NCBI RefSeq assembly: GCF_005765165.1
Contig: NZ_VCIW01000005.1
Coordinates: forward strand, 124,001 to 188,000
DNA length: 64,000 nt
Source of the DNA: Paenibacillus antri
GTDB lineage: Bacteria; Bacillota; Bacilli; Paenibacillales; YIM-B00363
Direction: 5' to 3'
Shown: in pieces, positions 43,628-51,995 of the stretch
Numbering within the stretch: the first letter of the stretch is position 1
Layout of the letters: the number at the start of each line of letters is the position of its first letter
The notes under the pieces: generated by a model
Told to the model about the DNA's origin: nothing
The model's input: the letters and a program-made list of their open reading frames with translations, nothing else
The model's database searches: none
Position numbers and translations under genes: made by a program

Positions 43628-44663
43628 GGGGAAAAATGTATCGTACGCGGGTAACAAAACGGGGGTGGTCCTGCTGACGCTGGCGATCGCGCTCTCGGGT
43701 TGTTTCGTGCTCTACATCGGCTTCGGAAAGACGCCTTATTCCTTTGTAGAAGTCGTCCGTGCTCTGTTTCACGTCGAAGCGGATGCCGGGACTCGGCACG
43801 TCGTCTGGAATTTGCGCCTTCCGAGAGCGCTAATCGCCGTTGCGGCGGGCGCCATGCTGGGTACGGCGGGGGCGATGCTGCAATCGATCTTGCGGAATCC
43901 GCTCGTCGAACCGGGTCTGATGGGCTCCTCGGCCGGCGCCGTTCTGTTCGCGGTGCTGTGGTTGACGTTCGCGGCGGGCTCGTTCGCGGAGACCGTCTCG
44001 TTGCAGCTCGTTGCGCTCTTCGGGGGCGTCGGCGCTACGCTGCTCGTCTTGGCGCTAAACTCTCGTCAGAGCGCCAACCGCGCGCGATTCGCCTTAATCG
44101 GCGTCGTGACCGCTTCGATCTTGCAGTCCGCGACGTCGCTCCTGCTGCTCCATCGACAGCAGGGACTGTCCTCGATCTTTCTATGGCTGTTCGGTTCGCT
44201 GAACGGGAGGGGCTGGAGCAGCTGGTCGACGCTCTGGCCATGGGCGTTGTTCGGGATCGGACTGGCGCTGGCGTACGCGCGGAAGGCCGAAATTTTGCAG
44301 CTCGGAGACGACTCGGCCGCCGGTCTGGGCCTTGCCGTGAATCGTACCCGTTTCCTGATGCTCGCGATCGCTTCCGCGCTGACCGCCGCCTCCGTCTCCG
44401 TCGTCGGAGCGATCGGCTTCATCGGATTGATCGGTCCCCATGTCGCCGGATGGTTCGTAGGGAGGCGCCCGACGGCGTTGTTTCCGACGAGCGCGCTCTT
44501 CTCGGCGCTGTTGCTCCTCGCGTCGGACTGGGTCGGCCAAAGCGCGGCGATCCGATTGCCCCTGCCGGGGATGGAACACTACGTCGCAAGTTTGCCCGTC
44601 GGCGCAGTTACAACGCTATTGGGGGCACCGTTCTTCTTATATTTGCTCCGCCGTTCGCTGTAA
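43620..44663 (+). CDS. FecCD-family ABC permease (second of a pair)
   Basis: This 347-residue protein has the same signature features: NLRLPRALIAVAAGAMLGTAGAMLQSILRNPLVEPGLMGSSAGA, GLAVNRTR and VVGAIGFIGLIGPHVAGWFVGRRP. RBS GGAGGAG lies upstream. It is the last gene of the operon; no ATP-binding subunit follows, and a convergent gene begins four bases later. An ATPase must come from elsewhere, as happens in several siderophore systems of Bacillales. Confidence 0.9.
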   Translation: MGEGKNVSYAGNKTGVVLLTLAIALSGCFVLYIGFGKTPYSFVEVVRALFHVEADAGTRHVVWNLRLPRALIAVAAGAMLGTAGAMLQSILRNPLVEPGLMGSSAGAVLFAVLWLTFAAGSFAETVSLQLVALFGGVGATLLVLALNSRQSANRARFALIGVVTASILQSATSLLLLHRQQGLSSIFLWLFGSLNGRGWSSWSTLWPWALFGIGLALAYARKAEILQLGDDSAAGLGLAVNRTRFLMLAIASALTAASVSVVGAIGFIGLIGPHVAGWFVGRRPTALFPTSALFSALLLLASDWVGQSAAIRLPLPGMEHYVASLPVGAVTTLLGAPFFLYLLRRSL

Positions 44664-44667
44664 CTCC

Positions 44668-45576
44668 TTAATCTCGAGCCGGAAGTTCGTCGAGCGCTTC
44701 GTAATTCGGATACACGTATGGGGTTTCCGGCGAATCGATGCCGGCGACTTCCGCCGCCTCGATCTTTACGATCTCCACGCCGCCCCAATCGGCGGTCCCG
44801 ATCGTCCCCGTCACTCGGATCCAAGTATCCTCCGCGAATCGCGACGCTTCTTGGGATTGCACTAAGAATCCATAAGGCGTCGCATCGGCGGAGCAACAAT
44901 CCATGGCCATCCTCGCCACGACGAATTCATCCGCGGCCATCTCCTCCGTTCGGTACGCGAACCCTTCGATTTGCACGCTCTTCCCGACGAATCGATTCAG
45001 GAACAGGTCGATCGCCGTGATAATCTCTAAGTAAGCATCTTCCCGAACGACCATGGGATCTTGTTTCATTAAACGTACCGCCAAGCTTGCGTATTGATCC
45101 TCGTACAGATCGCCGGTCTGGAACGATCGCAACAATTGATCGTCCTGCAACGATTCAGAAGACGGTAAGGGCGTTCGTACAGGCGTCTCTTCCCGGGGAA
45201 TCGCGGGCGTCCCCGGTTCGCTTCGGCTAAGAACGATGCCCTTCTTATCGACCAGGTCGCTCCCGAGCGCAAGGTCGGGGAGGAAATAACCAAGTACGAG
45301 CGGGGAAAACAATAATCCGTACGTCAGCGCGTTACGCCATAACGACGGGGAGGGGGGATGGTCGCAGCCGCAATCGACGTGACGTCCTCTCGCGCCTACG
45401 AACATGGAGAATGCTTGGACGACGGCGAACATCATCAATACGATGGCCGACAGCTTCACGAAAATTTCCATCCTCGGCGCGATGTAATATTGCAGCGCAT
45501 CAACTTTAACTAAGTAAATGATGTAAGTGGAAAATCCGGCTGCGACGAACGCTCGCAATAGACGGTGGATCGTCAT
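44668..45576 (-). CDS. TIGR03943/DUF1980-family protein (YcgQ-like)
   Basis: The 302-residue protein has two N-terminal membrane helices around CGCDHPP, a linker with a third helix (LTYGLLFSPLVLGYFLPDL), and an OB-fold-like C-terminal domain with GFAYR...FVVARMAMDCCSADATPYGFLV and WIRVTGTIG. The DCCSAD Cys pair and CGCDH could bind metal. Members are nearly always paired with the permease encoded just upstream, as in B. subtilis ycgR-ycgQ. Its function is unknown. The pair lies behind a perfect Zur box. Confidence 0.88.
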   Translation of the reverse strand: MTIHRLLRAFVAAGFSTYIIYLVKVDALQYYIAPRMEIFVKLSAIVLMMFAVVQAFSMFVGARGRHVDCGCDHPPSPSLWRNALTYGLLFSPLVLGYFLPDLALGSDLVDKKGIVLSRSEPGTPAIPREETPVRTPLPSSESLQDDQLLRSFQTGDLYEDQYASLAVRLMKQDPMVVREDAYLEIITAIDLFLNRFVGKSVQIEGFAYRTEEMAADEFVVARMAMDCCSADATPYGFLVQSQEASRFAEDTWIRVTGTIGTADWGGVEIVKIEAAEVAGIDSPETPYVYPNYEALDELPARD

Positions 45577-45600
45577 AAGGTTCCTCTCCTTACTAGAGAA

Positions 45601-46626
45601 TTAGATGAATTTTCCGAGCAAAAATACGCCGGCGGAGACGGCAACGAACGTAAAGAAGGCGATGAACAGCACGAATCTGCCTCGGAATACCGCCAGCATC
45701 ATCATCGTGCTCTTCACGTCTAACATCGGGCCGAAGACGAGGAAAGCGATCAAAGACGTAGCGGAAAAGGTAGACGCGAACGAAGAGGCGACGAACGCAT
45801 CGGAAGTGGAACAGATGGATAGGATGTAGGCGAAGCCCATCATGAACCAATTGGAAATCCATTCGGAATTCGCGATGGCGAGCAGACTGTCGCGATCCAA
45901 AAAGGTTTGAACGCCGGCCGTAAGGAGGGCGCCGAACACTAAATATTTGCCCATGTCGATGAACTCGCCGGACGCATGCTCGAAGGTCGAAAATAGTTTA
46001 TTGCCGGTACCGGCCGAGTCGCGATCGTGATGGTGGCCGTGATCGTGATGGTGATCGTGATGCGCGTGACTCGGAACGGACTTCAAAGGATCTTTCTTCA
46101 CGAAGGCGTATACTAGAAGCCCTACGGCCGCAGCGACGGCGAACGCTAACCCCATCCGCGAATAGACGATCTCGGGTCTCGCCCGAAACGCCATATAGGT
46201 CGATGCGAATACGACGGGATTTAGAATGGGTCCCGCGAGCAGGAACACAACCGCGGAGTAGAGCGGAAGCCCTTTCTTTACGAGCCTACGGGCGACAGGG
46301 ATCATTCCGCATTCGCAGATCGGGAAGATGACGCCCAACAAGCAGGACACCAGGACGCCGAGAACGGGATTTTTCGGGATCAATCGCTGCACGATGCGGT
46401 CGGGGACGAATACCTGGAGGATCGATGACAGGACGACGCCGAGCAAAATGAAGGGGAAGGCCTCCAGGACGATGCTGACGAACATCGTTTTGAACGTTTG
46501 GATACTAGAGATTTGCAGCTCGGGCAAGTTGCGGATGACTTCCGGATTCATGAAAATAACGATAAGGAAACTTACGAACACGAGCAGAACAAGCGACAAA
46601 CCAAGCCGAACGGCAGGAGCGATCAT
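45601..46626 (-). CDS. Predicted permease (DUF318/YcgR-like) with His-rich loop
   Basis: The 341-residue membrane protein has about eight helices in two halves with the family motifs GVIFPICECGMIPVARRLVKKGLP, FLLAGPILNPVVFAST and CSTSDAFVASSF. Between the halves is a cytosolic loop rich in His and Asp (HAHHDHHHDHGHHHD), a likely metal-binding segment. The ATG at 46626 is used, with GGAGG at the right distance; the TTG at 46641 is less likely. A perfect Zur box lies 58 bases upstream of the start, so expression should rise when zinc is low. Confidence 0.88.
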   Translation of the reverse strand: MIAPAVRLGLSLVLLVFVSFLIVIFMNPEVIRNLPELQISSIQTFKTMFVSIVLEAFPFILLGVVLSSILQVFVPDRIVQRLIPKNPVLGVLVSCLLGVIFPICECGMIPVARRLVKKGLPLYSAVVFLLAGPILNPVVFASTYMAFRARPEIVYSRMGLAFAVAAAVGLLVYAFVKKDPLKSVPSHAHHDHHHDHGHHHDRDSAGTGNKLFSTFEHASGEFIDMGKYLVFGALLTAGVQTFLDRDSLLAIANSEWISNWFMMGFAYILSICSTSDAFVASSFASTFSATSLIAFLVFGPMLDVKSTMMMLAVFRGRFVLFIAFFTFVAVSAGVFLLGKFI

Positions 46627-46683
46627 TTCATAGACCTCCAATAATACTCCGTTTGCGAATCAGTCAAGCTATCTCATATTATT

Positions 46684-46698
46684 TCGTAATTATTACGA
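46684..46698. promoter_or_regulatory. Perfect Zur box
   Basis: TCGTAATTATTACGA equals the B. subtilis Zur consensus TCGTAATNATTACGA at every position and is a full palindrome. It lies upstream of the minus-strand permease/TIGR03943 operon. Confidence 0.85.
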
Positions 46699-46895
46699 TT
46701 ATTCGCCTCGACGTCAACCTTTTTGTGGAAAAAAGATGAGACCATCGACGTATCGATCGCCTCCCAGGGGGGCCGGGCGTATGGGCTGTATCGACTTCCG
46801 GATCGGAGTCGGTGAAGCTTTTTTTTCATTTCGGCGGTTCGCGATGAAGCGGATTTCTTCCTCAGGCCGTCTAATAGGGTGGAGGTGGTGATCCA

Positions 46896-47459
46896 GTGAA
46901 GCCGGCCGGCTTGAAGACGAAAGAGGAATTTTCGAAGGATCCCGCGGGGGCGCTCGAGCAGCTCATGGAGCATTACGGCGCGACCGTTATGCGGACCGCC
47001 TATTTTTATACCGGGGATCGGCATCTCGCCGAGGATATCAGTCAGGAAGTATTCCTGCGCGCTTATCGAACATGGACGTCGTTTCGCGGGGAAAGCGCGG
47101 TGAAGACGTGGTTGACGACGATCGCGGTCAACGTGTGCAGAGACAAGATGGGCGTGCGGATGTTCTCGGAGCAGCCGACCGACCCGAGTCGGATGGAGCG
47201 GGGGCGAACGATCAGCGTGGAAGAGGAGGCGCTTGAGCGGCTGAAGAAGAGCGAACTGCTGCAGCATGTACTACGCTTGCCCCTGCCCTACCAAGAAGTG
47301 TTGTTTCTATACTATTACTCGGATCTAAGCACGCCGGAGATCGCGGATGCGACGAAGACGCCCGAAGGCACCGTGCGGAACCGATTGCACCGAGCGCGCG
47401 AGGCGTTGGCTCGGGAGATGAAGAAGGAGGAGACGTACAATGACGGATACGGATCGTAA
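46896..47459 (+). CDS. ECF RNA polymerase sigma factor
   Basis: The 187-residue protein has sigma region 2 (DRHLAEDISQEVFLRAYRTWTSFRGESAVKTWLTTIAVNVCRD) and region 4 (LPLPYQEVLFLYYYSDLSTPEIADATKTPEGTVRNRLHRAREAL), the layout of SigW/SigV-type ECF factors. The GTG start is preceded by GGAGGTGG. The anti-sigma-like gene overlaps its 3' end by 20 bases. Its target promoters cannot be told from the window. Confidence 0.93.
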   Translation: MKPAGLKTKEEFSKDPAGALEQLMEHYGATVMRTAYFYTGDRHLAEDISQEVFLRAYRTWTSFRGESAVKTWLTTIAVNVCRDKMGVRMFSEQPTDPSRMERGRTISVEEEALERLKKSELLQHVLRLPLPYQEVLFLYYYSDLSTPEIADATKTPEGTVRNRLHRAREALAREMKKEETYNDGYGS

Positions 47460-48123
47460 GCTGCGTCGACAATTTCGAGAGGAGTCGGATGAGATGTTAT
47501 TTTCCAATATAGAGATGAGCGAAGATTTGAAAGCGAAGGTTCGGCGGACGGCGGCCGCGGAAAAGCCGGTTCGGCGGACGGCTTTCCCGAAGTCTTGGAT
47601 GCTGGGGGCGGCGGCGTTGGCCGCGGCGGTCATGCTTCTCATCGGCTATCCGATGCTGCAGCCGCCGGCCGCCCCGACGCCGGGAGACCAATCGGCCGGC
47701 AGCGAGCCGCCGGCGAACGGAGGCGCCGTCGGCTCCGACTTGTCGCAGCTGATCACGACTCCGCTGAGCACCGTCGACGAAGCCGCAACGGCCTTCGGAG
47801 CGGAATTGCATGTTCCGAACGACGTACCCGAGGGCTTTACGTTGTCGGAGATCGCGGCGGTAGGGATGGAAGGCGAGCCGGCCAGAGACGTCATCTTCAC
47901 GTATGCTTCCGGCGAGAAGTCGTTGACGTTCGTCGCCAGCCGCTTACCGGCCGCGTTCCCGGCGGATTTGTTCTCGAAGACGACGGTCGGCGGCGCGGAC
48001 GGATTCGTGTTCGAACAACCCGGTCTCACCGAATTGTTTTGGAGCGTAGACGGGATTCAATATTCCGTTACCGGCCAGATTACGGGAGAAGAAGCGTTGC
48101 AGGTCGCCGAGTCCGCGCAATAA
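47440..48123 (+). CDS. Membrane anti-sigma factor-like protein with DUF4367-type domain
   Basis: The 227-residue product has a short cytosolic N-terminal part (residues 1-50, about right to hold a sigma factor), one membrane helix (WMLGAAALAAAVMLLIGYPML, about 53-73), a Pro/Gly-rich linker and an extracellular domain with VPNDVPEGFTLSEIAAVGMEG and ending VDGIQYSVTGQITGEEALQVAESAQ, as in DUF4367 proteins. Placement after the ECF gene with an overlap supports anti-sigma function. No zinc-binding HxxxCxxC motif is present. Confidence 0.85.
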   Translation: MTDTDRKLRRQFREESDEMLFSNIEMSEDLKAKVRRTAAAEKPVRRTAFPKSWMLGAAALAAAVMLLIGYPMLQPPAAPTPGDQSAGSEPPANGGAVGSDLSQLITTPLSTVDEAATAFGAELHVPNDVPEGFTLSEIAAVGMEGEPARDVIFTYASGEKSLTFVASRLPAAFPADLFSKTTVGGADGFVFEQPGLTELFWSVDGIQYSVTGQITGEEALQVAESAQ

Positions 48124-48329
48124 CCGTTATGGACAACCCAGAATGTTCCAGAGAACGTAAGGGAATCGACGATAGACGTAGATTCGTTTCGCTTGTCAAG
48201 GCCACAGCGCGACCCGCGAGCGAAATCGGCGCTTGAGATCGATTTCCATCCCGTGATACGCTTACATCGGTAATTACACGCAAGGATGTCTGTCTCCTCG
48301 TTCATCATACGACCAGGGAGGGATGCGGA

Positions 48330-48503
48330 TTGAAGTGTAAACCATGCGAAGGTACGGGGAAGGTGAAATGCACCGCGTGTTCGGGAGAAGGGGTCCAATA
48401 CGGTCGAAGCAAGTGTACTTCTTGTAGCGGCGAAGGATTGACCGGATGCGACAAGTGCGGCGGGCAAGGCAAGATCGGATTTTTCCGTTGGTTGAAGTCG
48501 TGA
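48330..48503 (+). CDS. DnaJ-type zinc-finger miniprotein
   Basis: A 57-residue protein read from TTG 48330, with GGGAGGG (48316-48322) at ideal spacing. It carries four CxxCxGxG-like units: CKPCEGTGKV, CTACSGEG, CTSCSGEG and CDKCGGQGK, the pattern of the DnaJ central zinc-binding domain, but without J or client-binding domains. It would hold two zinc ions and may be a chaperone-like or metal-storing protein. A terminator follows, so it is a monocistronic gene. Confidence 0.8.
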   Translation: MKCKPCEGTGKVKCTACSGEGVQYGRSKCTSCSGEGLTGCDKCGGQGKIGFFRWLKS

Positions 48504-48529
48504 CAACTCCCCGTTTCGAAATTCATTCG

Positions 48530-48558
48530 GGCCGTCCTGCGATCGCAGAGCGGCCTTT
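48530..48558 (+). terminator. Terminator after the zinc-finger miniprotein
   Basis: GGCCGTCCTGC and GCAGAGCGGCC pair with one mismatch around GATC, followed by TTTCTTT. It lies between convergent genes. Confidence 0.72.
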
Positions 48559-48560
48559 CT

Positions 48561-49073
48561 TTATGGGGACGTCCCGAGCGGGCGATCCGTAATATAATGG
48601 TAAAACATTATCGTGGCGCTTTGCACGAACAGATAGATCGAAAACGAATAATGCAACCCATACGCGTCTTTGTAATGGAACACGCCGACGAGGGAGCATA
48701 AAAGTTCGAAAGCTACCGAAAAGCCGGACCAAAGCACGACATATCCGACTCTCAGGAGACCGCGCACGCGGAACAGATCGTAAAAATAAACGAAGAAGTA
48801 GCCGAACGGCGCGTAGAGAAAGTAAAGCGTAAAATCCATGACGGTATAGGCCGGTCCGTCCATAATGTCGTAGAGATCGAAAATATGTCCGCCGATGGAG
48901 TTGTCCAATATACTTGCGAACGTTGCGCTGAAAAGGAAGATTAATAACATGGTAGATTTGGATAACCGCTTCGGCATTAAATAGACCGCACTATATAAAA
49001 AGGCGATACATCCAAGCACAAACCAATCGTTCCAATCGAAGGCCTTCTCGTAAAGCCAATTAGGTCCTTGCAT
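48561..49073 (-). CDS. Multi-pass membrane protein of unknown function (CBO0543-like)
   Basis: The 170-residue protein has five or so hydrophobic helices (YSAVYLM, TMLLIFLFSATFASIL, FTLYFLYAPFGYFFVYFYDLF, VGYVVLWSGFSVAFELLCSLVGVF) and a short tail. The motif FxNxIGGxIFDLYD-like (SILDNSIGGHIFDLYDI) recalls CBO0543-type proteins of spore formers, which have no known role. It follows a similar gene with a 14-base overlap, and AAGGATG lies upstream of its ATG. Confidence 0.75.
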   Translation of the reverse strand: MQGPNWLYEKAFDWNDWFVLGCIAFLYSAVYLMPKRLSKSTMLLIFLFSATFASILDNSIGGHIFDLYDIMDGPAYTVMDFTLYFLYAPFGYFFVYFYDLFRVRGLLRVGYVVLWSGFSVAFELLCSLVGVFHYKDAYGLHYSFSIYLFVQSATIMFYHYITDRPLGTSP

Positions 49074-49527
49074 GAATGCACATCCTTCGAAAGTATCGCA
49101 AGGTTATGAGCGGCAGGATATACAAGAGAATACGATAGCCGGCCAGCCAAGAAAACACGTGAACCTCGTTGTAAATAACGATGCGAAGATAGTGACTAAG
49201 GCCCTCCAAGCCTATAAGAAAAGCGATCGAAGCGACGTGTATATGGACCCTGCGGGAGACGGTTCGAACGAGAGCCGCCCCGTTCGCCGTCACTGCGATG
49301 AATAGCGGGACGATCGCGCTTTGCAACAGCGTGAAGGAAACGAAGCTCGCCGGATCCTTCGAGATTTCGAAGATATGAAGCGTTTGGCTGGACCAATAAT
49401 ATACGTTGGTGTTGATGAAATTCGACAATAAAAAGACGAAGGCGAAATCCTGGCGCGACGACTTTCGAACGAGAGCCGCCGTCGCGATAAGCATCCAGCT
49501 TGCGGCGATAGAGAAGGATAGTAACAT
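49060..49527 (-). CDS. Multi-pass membrane protein of unknown function
   Basis: This 155-residue protein is built of four to five hydrophobic helices (MLLSFSIAASWMLIATAAL, FAFVFLLSNFINTNVYYW, FTLLQSAIVPLFIAVTA, IAFLIGLEGLSHYL, YRILLYILPLITL). It resembles its downstream partner in size and pattern; the pair probably acts together. GAGGTCACC precedes the ATG. No catalytic residues are evident. Confidence 0.75.
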   Translation of the reverse strand: MLLSFSIAASWMLIATAALVRKSSRQDFAFVFLLSNFINTNVYYWSSQTLHIFEISKDPASFVSFTLLQSAIVPLFIAVTANGAALVRTVSRRVHIHVASIAFLIGLEGLSHYLRIVIYNEVHVFSWLAGYRILLYILPLITLRYFRRMCIHART

Positions 49528-49714
49528 GGTGACCTCGCGGATAGGGTATAAACCGTATTATTTCCGAATCGATGTATTACATACCTTACCCTAGCATGGC
49601 TGATAGAAATATGTCATCGAATGACGAATGGAAGAATACCTTGCGATCTTGTGCATGAAATGCAAGGATTCACAGATCGTCATGCGCTAAATTGAAGTCG
49701 GAAGGATGATCGCG

Positions 49715-50611
49715 GTGGATTGGGTCGACAGAATGAATCGAGCAATCGGTTATATCGAGGAGCGTATGTTAGAAGAGATCGATTACGAAGACGTTGCGAA
49801 AGTCGCATGCTGCTCGGTGTACCATTTCCAACGGATGTTCTCCTTTATTACGGACGTTCCGTTATCGGAATATGTGAGGCGCAGAAGATTAACCTTAGCG
49901 GCGTTCGAGCTTCAGCATGGGAAGGCGAAAGTGATCGATATCGCGCTGAAGTACGGCTACGATTCGCCGGAAGCGTTCGCCCGCGCTTTTCAAAACGTGC
50001 ACGGGACTACGCCGACCGCCGCGCGGAATAGCGGTACCCCTCTTCAGGCCTATCCTCGAATCTCCTTCCAAATTTCAATCCAAGGGGTCGTGGGAATGAA
50101 GTATCGGATCGAAGAAGCAGAGGCGTTCGCCGTCGTAGGCGTGCAAGAGAAGATCAAGACGGCGGATGCTTTCGATGCCGTACCGCGCGCGTGGACAAGC
50201 GCGATGAAGGAAGGACTGTTCGATAAGCTGTGGGAGGTGCGGGAACCCCATCCGAACATCAGAGGCATCTTAGGCGTATGCGCGGACGGGGATCACGGGA
50301 AGAACGAATCGTTCCATTACATCATGTCCGTCGCGTCCGTCCAAGCCCCGGCGGAAGGCATGGTCAAGCGCGAGTTCCCGGCTGCGACTTGGGCTGTTTT
50401 CGAAGCGGAGGGAGGGCCGGAGGGGATCGGGGACATTTGGAAAAGGTTATATACCGAATGGCTGCCGACTTCCGCCTATGACTTGGCGTATTTGCCGGCC
50501 ATCGAATGTTATTTGCCGCCGGAAGAAAACAAAAACGAGCTTTGGGTGCCCGTCGTGAAAAAGTCTGTTCCGTCCGGATCCCGCGGGAAATCAGCGCGAT
50601 CGGCCGTCTAG
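49715..50611 (+). CDS. AraC-family regulator with GyrI-like ligand domain
   Basis: The 298-residue protein has an AraC DNA-binding domain at the N-terminus (DYEDVAKVACCSVYHFQRMFSF and IDIALKYGYDSPEAFARAFQNVHGTTP), followed by a GyrI/effector-binding domain (about 115-290) that usually binds drugs or other hydrophobic ligands. This order is typical of Bacillales AraC-GyrI regulators. The GTG at 49715 is preferred, as AAGGA stands 8 bases upstream; the ATG at 49706 lies inside the RBS. Confidence 0.87.
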   Translation: MDWVDRMNRAIGYIEERMLEEIDYEDVAKVACCSVYHFQRMFSFITDVPLSEYVRRRRLTLAAFELQHGKAKVIDIALKYGYDSPEAFARAFQNVHGTTPTAARNSGTPLQAYPRISFQISIQGVVGMKYRIEEAEAFAVVGVQEKIKTADAFDAVPRAWTSAMKEGLFDKLWEVREPHPNIRGILGVCADGDHGKNESFHYIMSVASVQAPAEGMVKREFPAATWAVFEAEGGPEGIGDIWKRLYTEWLPTSAYDLAYLPAIECYLPPEENKNELWVPVVKKSVPSGSRGKSARSAV

Positions 50612-50622
50612 TCGCGCGAACG

Positions 50623-50665
50623 ACCGGGACCTGCCTTGCATCCGTAAGGTACGGTCCCGTTGTTT
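50623..50665 (+). terminator. Terminator between convergent genes
   Basis: CGGGACC (50625-50631) and GGTCCCG (50653-50659) with an inner stem (TGCCTT/AAGGTA) are followed by TTGTTT. Confidence 0.75.
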
Positions 50666-50680
50666 ATGTCGAACCTGCGT

Positions 50681-51337
50681 TCATGGCTGCGCCTGGACGA
50701 ATAAGCCTTGCCCCTCGATATACTCCGCGTAAAACAGCTCCGAAGCTTGACTAAACCCGAATTTCCCGATCTCCTCGCGAAGCCATGTTCGATCCTTGCC
50801 TAGAAGGCCTAGTGCGTTCTCGATAATCTGACCGTCCATGATCACTGGAAGAGGCAGGAGCAAGTCTTTCGCGATTCTGCCTTTATTCACCGAGTCCCCC
50901 TTGATCACATTGAGCCCCCCGTTCGGTTCCAGGAATGCGTAGCCGACTTCACGGATGGAATACACATCCTTCTCCCGCAATAAGCTAAGAAATTCATGAA
51001 GATCGATCCGGTGCTTTCGTAAGATCGCTTTGTCGATGACGTTGTTTTTCACGACAAGTTCGATGTCCCCGTCGAAAAATTTCCTCGCTTTGCGCGCCTT
51101 GAGCGTTAGCTTATCGATCGCGTAATTTAACAAGGTCCAGAACGTTAGAGAGTAAATCATATACAGAACATTGATTTCCTCGTCATACAGCATGCTGCCG
51201 ACGAGCTCGGACAACACGATGGCGGATATGAAATCGAATATCGTAAGATGCTTGAGTTCGCGTCCTCCGATAAACTTCGTCACAAGGAAAAGGGCGATGA
51301 AACCGACCGCCAGCTTTATCGTTAATTGGGTTAACAA
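50681..51337 (-). CDS. YetF/DUF421-family membrane protein
   Basis: The 218-residue protein has three N-terminal helices with the family motif FIGGRELKHLTIFDFISAIVLSELVGSM, then a soluble domain with KARKFFDGDIELVVKNNVIDKAILRKHRIDLHEFLSLLREKDVYSIREVGYAFLEPNG, as in YetF/YdfS. Some members affect spore germination. The TTG at 51337 is used, with AAAGGAGC at good spacing and no ATG nearby. Confidence 0.9.
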   Translation of the reverse strand: MLTQLTIKLAVGFIALFLVTKFIGGRELKHLTIFDFISAIVLSELVGSMLYDEEINVLYMIYSLTFWTLLNYAIDKLTLKARKARKFFDGDIELVVKNNVIDKAILRKHRIDLHEFLSLLREKDVYSIREVGYAFLEPNGGLNVIKGDSVNKGRIAKDLLLPLPVIMDGQIIENALGLLGKDRTWLREEIGKFGFSQASELFYAEYIEGQGLFVQAQP

Positions 51338-51491
51338 CGCAAGAGCTCCTTTTTTGCAAAATTGATCTTAGTATCCGCGGCTCTCCTGTGAACTATAAGG
51401 CAATGATTATTGTCATAATGACAATGATCATTTACATTTCGACAAGGATCGTTTACTATGTGATATATCACATGGTGGAAGGAACGCGATC

Positions 51492-51689
51492 ATGCTTGAA
51501 AACCGAGTACGCGAGCTTCGAGCGCGTTACAAGTGGACGCAGCAGGACTTAGCCGACGCCGTCGGGGCGACTCGGCAGACGATCGGCCTGATCGAGAAAG
51601 GGGATTACGCCCCGTCCGTGACATTGGCTTTGAAAATTTCGAAGGCGTTCCGCGTGCCGGTCGAAGACATTTTTTCTATAAAGGAGTAG
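51492..51689 (+). CDS. Small XRE-family regulator
   Basis: A 65-residue helix-turn-helix protein: RVRELRARYKWTQQDLADAVGATRQTIGLIEKGDYAPSVTLALKISKAFRVPVEDIFSIKE. It matches the YozG/YgzD-type small Cro/C1 repressors, which usually control an adjacent small membrane-protein gene. That partner here is the frameshifted gene immediately downstream. Its own promoter region (51410-51480) has repeated ATGATNATTG/ATGTGATATATCACAT palindromes that may be its operator. Confidence 0.88.
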   Translation: MLENRVRELRARYKWTQQDLADAVGATRQTIGLIEKGDYAPSVTLALKISKAFRVPVEDIFSIKE

Positions 51690-51696
51690 CGGTTAT

Positions 51697-51979
51697 ATGC
51701 TTCAACGAATCGTGCGATCCCCGTTTGTCCCAGCGTTCTTTCTGCTTATCGTAATCGGATTTCTTGCCTTTTCGCGAGACGGATGAAGGTCATCAATGGG
51801 TTACTTTCAAGGCATGTCGAAACGTATATATCTACTATGCGTTCGCGTTGCCTGCGGCGGCCGGCGCATGTTTCGTGTTTGCGGATTACAAGCTGACGGC
51901 TTTAGTCAGCATAGGCGCTTTAGGATTGGGTCAATATCTTGTGTATTGGCTGACGATCCGGAAACTCAACCAATTTTGA
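51697..51979 (+). pseudogene. Frameshifted small membrane protein next to the XRE regulator
   Basis: A frame starting at ATG 51697 (MLQRIVRSPFVPAFFLLIV, then IGFLAF) runs into a stop at 51784-51786. The next frame continues as RETDEGHQWVTFKACRNVYIYYAFALPAAAG to 51979 with two more helices. Removing one T from the TTTT near 51768 joins them into one protein of about 93 residues with three or four helices, a common partner of YozG-type regulators. It may be a true mutation or a sequence error. Confidence 0.6.
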
Positions 51980-51995
51980 AGCGGGGGATGGACAG

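Noticed and set aside
46729-46895. Hairpin with a T run near 46779-46828 as a terminator
   Set aside because: No plus-strand gene ends upstream, and the stem is weak; it may be part of the sigma gene leader, but I cannot assign it.
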